A stretch of DNA of 7,477 nucleotides, from positions 1 through 7,477 of the forward strand of contig JAJQET010000152.1 in assembly GCA_021201515.1 (NCBI GenBank), read 5' to 3'. The notes beneath the pieces were generated by a model, which saw only the letters and a program-made list of their open reading frames with translations, was not told where the DNA came from and made no database searches. Source of the DNA: Clostridiales bacterium (GTDB lineage: Bacteria; Bacillota; Clostridia; Oscillospirales; Oscillospiraceae). Made by a program: the position numbers and the translations under genes. Positions 5,126 through 7,477 of the stretch are shown here, piece after piece (positions within the stretch are counted from its first letter, which is position 1; each line of letters opens with the position of its first letter).

Positions 5126-7345
5126 TCACAGCTTCCGGTACTCCGTGGGGGTCAGACCCTCCAGCTTGCGGAAGTTTCGGGTCAGCGTATCCACGCTGCT
5201 GTAACCCACGCTTTGCGCAATCGCCGCTACGGTCATGTTGGTGTTCTTCAGCAGCTCCTTGGCCTTGGCGATGCGGCGGTAGGAGATATACTCCGCAATG
5301 GTGCGGTTGTACTCCTTCCGGAAGAGGCGGGTCAGGTACTGGAAGCTGATGTTGGAATCCTCACAGATGGCGGCGACATTCAAATTCATGTCGTACAGAT
5401 TGTTTTCAATGTAATTACAGGCGTGCAGGAGCAGGCCGTCCTCGCTGCGGGTGTTGGAGACGTGCTGCTTTGCGATTTGGCCGAAAATTTCCGAAGCGGC
5501 TTCGTTCAGCTGTGAGACAGAGTTGGCATTGTTCAGCAGCGTGACGGCGTGCTCGGACACCTCCGGCGGGAGGTTGGCAGACAGAACGCCTTCTGCCAGC
5601 ACGCTTGCGATGGAGACCAGGCGATGGCTGGCGGTCACATAGTTCGACCGGAGCGGTACAACGTGCTCCGCCAGGATGGCGTTCACCATGCCGGGCACCA
5701 GGTCGAACTTCTCCGTCAGCATGGTGTTGATCAGGATATGCTCCTTGCGGAGGAAGGTGCCGTCCAGCAGCATGGCCTGGTTGGAGTCCAGGTCCTCCTG
5801 GAATACCACTTGGGCCTTGCTGTCAATGGAGTGCAGGAAGCTGTGCAGCTGCAAAATCTCCTGATAGGCGTCCGGCAGCGCGGAGGGGCCTGGGCACAGA
5901 CTGCTGACGATGACCTGGGTGTGAATGTTGTAGGTTTCCCGGAGCAGATTGTTGGCCTCTGTGCAGACCCACTGGACGTTCTCCCGGAAGTCCTCCTCCC
6001 GGTCGGCCCCAAAGACCACCAGAATGTTGGAATGGTCTGTGCAGGAGGTGAAGCGCAGCTCCCCGTCGGACAACCCCTCCAGAGAGGAGTTGATCATGAC
6101 GCTGATCATGGCGGAGACGTCGCTCTTCCGCCGCCTTCCCGGCAGCAGCTCCTCAATGTTGGACAGGGAAAAGGCCACCACATAGTACTTGCCGCAGGGG
6201 GACTGGAGCTGTGCCTGGGCCAGCAGCGCCTCATCCGGCTCCGGCTCCAGATACTTTCCAAACAGGATATTCCGCAGGGTGGTGCTGACAGCCCGCCGGT
6301 CTGCATCGTCCTGCTGCACCCGAAAGTCCTTCAGGGAGGAGCGCACCCTGTTCAGGATTTCTTCGTAGCTGCCATAGGACGTGCTGCTTTGGGGCAGCGC
6401 GTCCACCAGCGAGGAGATCTCCTCATAGCGTCTGGACAGGCTGCGCCAGACATAAGCGATGGCCAGGGCCAGCAGCAGCAGGAAATATACGGCGAAGGCG
6501 ATCAGGATCACGCGGAGGGGCTTTGCGTACTCAGCGTCCAGAACGGCCACCATGTAGGCGTACTCTCCTTCCTCCAGGTAGGCGCAGGACACCTGCGCAT
6601 CCAGGAATGCGTTGACGTAGTCGTTATCATACCAGTCCGGGTCCTCTGCCACGGTGGTGGAAAAGACGGAGCAGAGGTAGTGACCACTCTCCTGGCTGAA
6701 CAGGCAGCAGAAGTCGGCGTCCAGGTCATAGAAGAGGTGCAGGAACTCCCTGGTTTTCATGGAGACAACCATGTTGCCCAGCGCCTCGCCGTCCTCTCCG
6801 TAGATGGTGACGACAAAGTAGGGGGCATAGCCGCTGTCGTTCAGCAGGGTCAGCTGGCGCTGGCCGCTGGCAATGGGGGACACCAGATCCGTCTCGTCCG
6901 CACCCAGCCGGGACTGGATGGCGCTGAGGGAATCATAGGAGTAGTAGCCGCTGCCGGCGAAGATGCAGTTCAGCTGGGGGCTGATCACATAAATCTCATC
7001 CACATAGGTGCTGGCGTCCCGGATGGATGCGATGAAGCTGCAAAGCTCCAGCGGCTCCATTGCGTCAGCATCGCCTTCCAGCGTGCTGAGAAAGTCCGGG
7101 CTGTCCAGCAGCACATCGCTGGCGAACTGGAGGTCGCTGAGCATTGTGCTGCACTGCGCCTGGAAGTGCTGCACCAGAAGGGACAGATGATCGTCCTCCT
7201 GCTGCACCACAACGTAGCGCACGCCCGCCAGCAGCGACACCGCCATCACCAGAGAGAACAGCAGATAGATGAAATAGGAACGCACGTCCCACAACAGCTT
7301 CCGCCACTGGCTCCGGAAAGATTTTATGAAATGTTCCCTCGGCAT
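5126..7345 (-). CDS. Membrane-anchored one-component AraC-family transcriptional regulator with extracellular sensor domain
   Basis: A 739-residue regulator. After a basic cytoplasmic start (1-23), a first membrane helix (about 24-47) leads to an extracellular segment of about 230 residues (47-275) of the Cache-like sensor kind, ended by a second helix (about 276-300). A cytoplasmic linker (301-350) and a middle region (about 351-620), including LRNILFGKYLEP, resemble the GGDEF-like/YesN-type middle of similar Firmicutes regulators. The AraC domain is at 637-739: first helix-turn-helix about 655-687, second about 704-739 with the typical TVAAIAQSVGYSS...F.K.EGLTPTEYRK ending. No kinase or receiver domain is present, so ligand sensing outside should act directly on DNA binding inside. 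It is first in the apparent operon and probably controls the hydrolase and MATE genes and possibly itself. ATG 7345 has only a weak GGTGG element 10 nt upstream; the next in-frame ATG (Met34) would delete half of the first membrane helix. The extracellular part contains seven cysteines. Ligand unknown. Confidence 0.94.
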   Translation of the reverse strand: MPREHFIKSFRSQWRKLLWDVRSYFIYLLFSLVMAVSLLAGVRYVVVQQEDDHLSLLVQHFQAQCSTMLSDLQFASDVLLDSPDFLSTLEGDADAMEPLELCSFIASIRDASTYVDEIYVISPQLNCIFAGSGYYSYDSLSAIQSRLGADETDLVSPIASGQRQLTLLNDSGYAPYFVVTIYGEDGEALGNMVVSMKTREFLHLFYDLDADFCCLFSQESGHYLCSVFSTTVAEDPDWYDNDYVNAFLDAQVSCAYLEEGEYAYMVAVLDAEYAKPLRVILIAFAVYFLLLLALAIAYVWRSLSRRYEEISSLVDALPQSSTSYGSYEEILNRVRSSLKDFRVQQDDADRRAVSTTLRNILFGKYLEPEPDEALLAQAQLQSPCGKYYVVAFSLSNIEELLPGRRRKSDVSAMISVMINSSLEGLSDGELRFTSCTDHSNILVVFGADREEDFRENVQWVCTEANNLLRETYNIHTQVIVSSLCPGPSALPDAYQEILQLHSFLHSIDSKAQVVFQEDLDSNQAMLLDGTFLRKEHILINTMLTEKFDLVPGMVNAILAEHVVPLRSNYVTASHRLVSIASVLAEGVLSANLPPEVSEHAVTLLNNANSVSQLNEAASEIFGQIAKQHVSNTRSEDGLLLHACNYIENNLYDMNLNVAAICEDSNISFQYLTRLFRKEYNRTIAEYISYRRIAKAKELLKNTNMTVAAIAQSVGYSSVDTLTRNFRKLEGLTPTEYRKL

Positions 7346-7386
7346 GATAAAAACACCACCACAGAATTTCAGATGATGGAATCCTG

Positions 7387-7418
7387 TTCAAGAGCAGCTT
7401 AAACTTCCACCTCTTGAA
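7387..7418. promoter_or_regulatory. Perfect 8-bp inverted repeat, 16-nt spacer
   Basis: TTCAAGAG (7387-7394) and CTCTTGAA (7411-7418) are exact inverted copies separated by 16 nt, so the half-site centres are 24 bp apart, a little over two helical turns. This suits a dimeric regulator contacting the same DNA face. It lies about 40-75 nt upstream of the regulator start codon, where an autoregulatory operator could sit. AraC-family proteins more often use direct repeats, so the link to the neighbouring regulator is only a guess. Confidence 0.4.
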
Positions 7419-7435
7419 ATGAGCGGTCGACTTTA

Positions 7436-7451
7436 TACAAACGCCTGTATG
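7436..7451. promoter_or_regulatory. Short inverted repeat, possible operator
   Basis: ATACA (7436-7440 reads as its plus-strand partner) and TGTAT (7447-7451) form a 5-bp inverted repeat around a 6-nt GC-rich centre, giving a 16-bp symmetric element of operator size. It does not fit the catabolite-repression consensus well. A TATAAA-like string overlaps it on the minus strand but lacks a good -35 partner. Confidence 0.3.
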
Positions 7452-7458
7452 AATATCG

Positions 7459-7477
7459 GCCACATATCCCTTGTGGC
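7459..7477. promoter_or_regulatory. Hairpin-forming inverted repeat at the right edge
   Basis: GCCACA and TGTGGC are perfect 6-bp arms around a 7-nt AT-containing loop, ending at the last base of the window, so the stem could be longer outside. It may be the base of a terminator of an upstream gene or part of a regulatory leader. No T-tract follows it on the minus strand. Confidence 0.3.

Larger units (their letters stand above)
7346..7477 (-). promoter_or_regulatory. Leader/promoter region of the regulator-hydrolase-MATE operon (no gene seen)
   Basis: This 132-nt stretch precedes the regulator gene and continues past the window edge. I see no gene in it. It is less GC-rich than the coding regions and holds three short inverted repeats (7387-7418, 7436-7451, 7459-7477). 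A weak promoter candidate on the minus strand is TTGAAC (7391-7386) with a 17-nt spacer to AATTCT (7368-7363), which matches only three of six -10 positions. No convincing sigma-A promoter was found, so the promoter may be weak, activator-dependent, or beyond the window. Confidence 0.45.

Noticed and set aside
5549..7402. 617-residue open frame on the plus strand opposite the regulator
   Set aside because: No recognisable domain and Gln/His/Val-rich antisense composition; the opposite strand has an unmistakable AraC regulator with membrane segments.
7414..7439. Plus-strand promoter TTGAAA ... TATACA for a divergent gene
   Set aside because: Both hexamers look good but the spacer is only 14 nt, and no plus-strand gene is visible downstream, where the regulator occupies the minus strand.
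7436..7451. Catabolite-repression (cre) site
   Set aside because: The symmetric 16-mer has a central ACG-like core but lacks the TG...CA edges of the consensus.
1..7477. CRISPR array, tRNA, rRNA, insertion sequence or attachment site
   Set aside because: No repeated spacer-like units, no tRNA-like cloverleaf or rRNA core, no transposase or terminal repeats; nearly every base is accounted for by the five genes.

Overview
The window is a compact, GC-rich (about 60% by eye) stretch of bacterial DNA. Every supportable gene lies on the minus strand, and the genes appear to form one operon read from right to left. GC content, strong AGGAGG/AAAGGAG-type ribosome binding sites, a TTG start, a large membrane-tethered AraC-type regulator and a MepA/DinF-like MATE transporter together suggest a gut-type clostridium (Firmicutes, Oscillospiraceae-like). 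That assignment is inference; no marker gene is present.

Layout in the direction of transcription: (i) 7477-7346, a leader with three short inverted repeats; (ii) 7345-5126, a 739-residue one-component regulator with two membrane segments flanking an extracellular sensor and a C-terminal AraC DNA-binding domain; (iii) 5091-3790, a 433-residue protein resembling the neutral/alkaline ceramidase catalytic domain, with several expected active-site residues replaced; (iv) 3793-2597, a 398-residue alpha/beta-hydrolase of the predicted-peptidase/EstA type, whose ATG overlaps the previous stop as ATGA; (v) 2565-967, a type B carboxylesterase with a complete apparent catalytic triad; (vi) 861 to beyond base 1, the N-terminal 287 residues of a MATE efflux transporter with a TTG start, preceded by a 105-nt spacer holding two hairpins. 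Gaps are -4 to 34 nt except for that spacer.

The simplest reading is a sensor-controlled module. The regulator binds an external ligand, three cytoplasmic hydrolases of different families de-esterify or de-amidate one compound or compound class, and the MATE pump exports a product or the intact compound. The substrate is not visible from the sequence. No sugar, peptide or lipid uptake gene is seen, and none of the three hydrolases has an obvious signal peptide. The most unusual element is the ceramidase-like protein, which keeps the fold motifs but seems to have lost zinc-site and catalytic residues.
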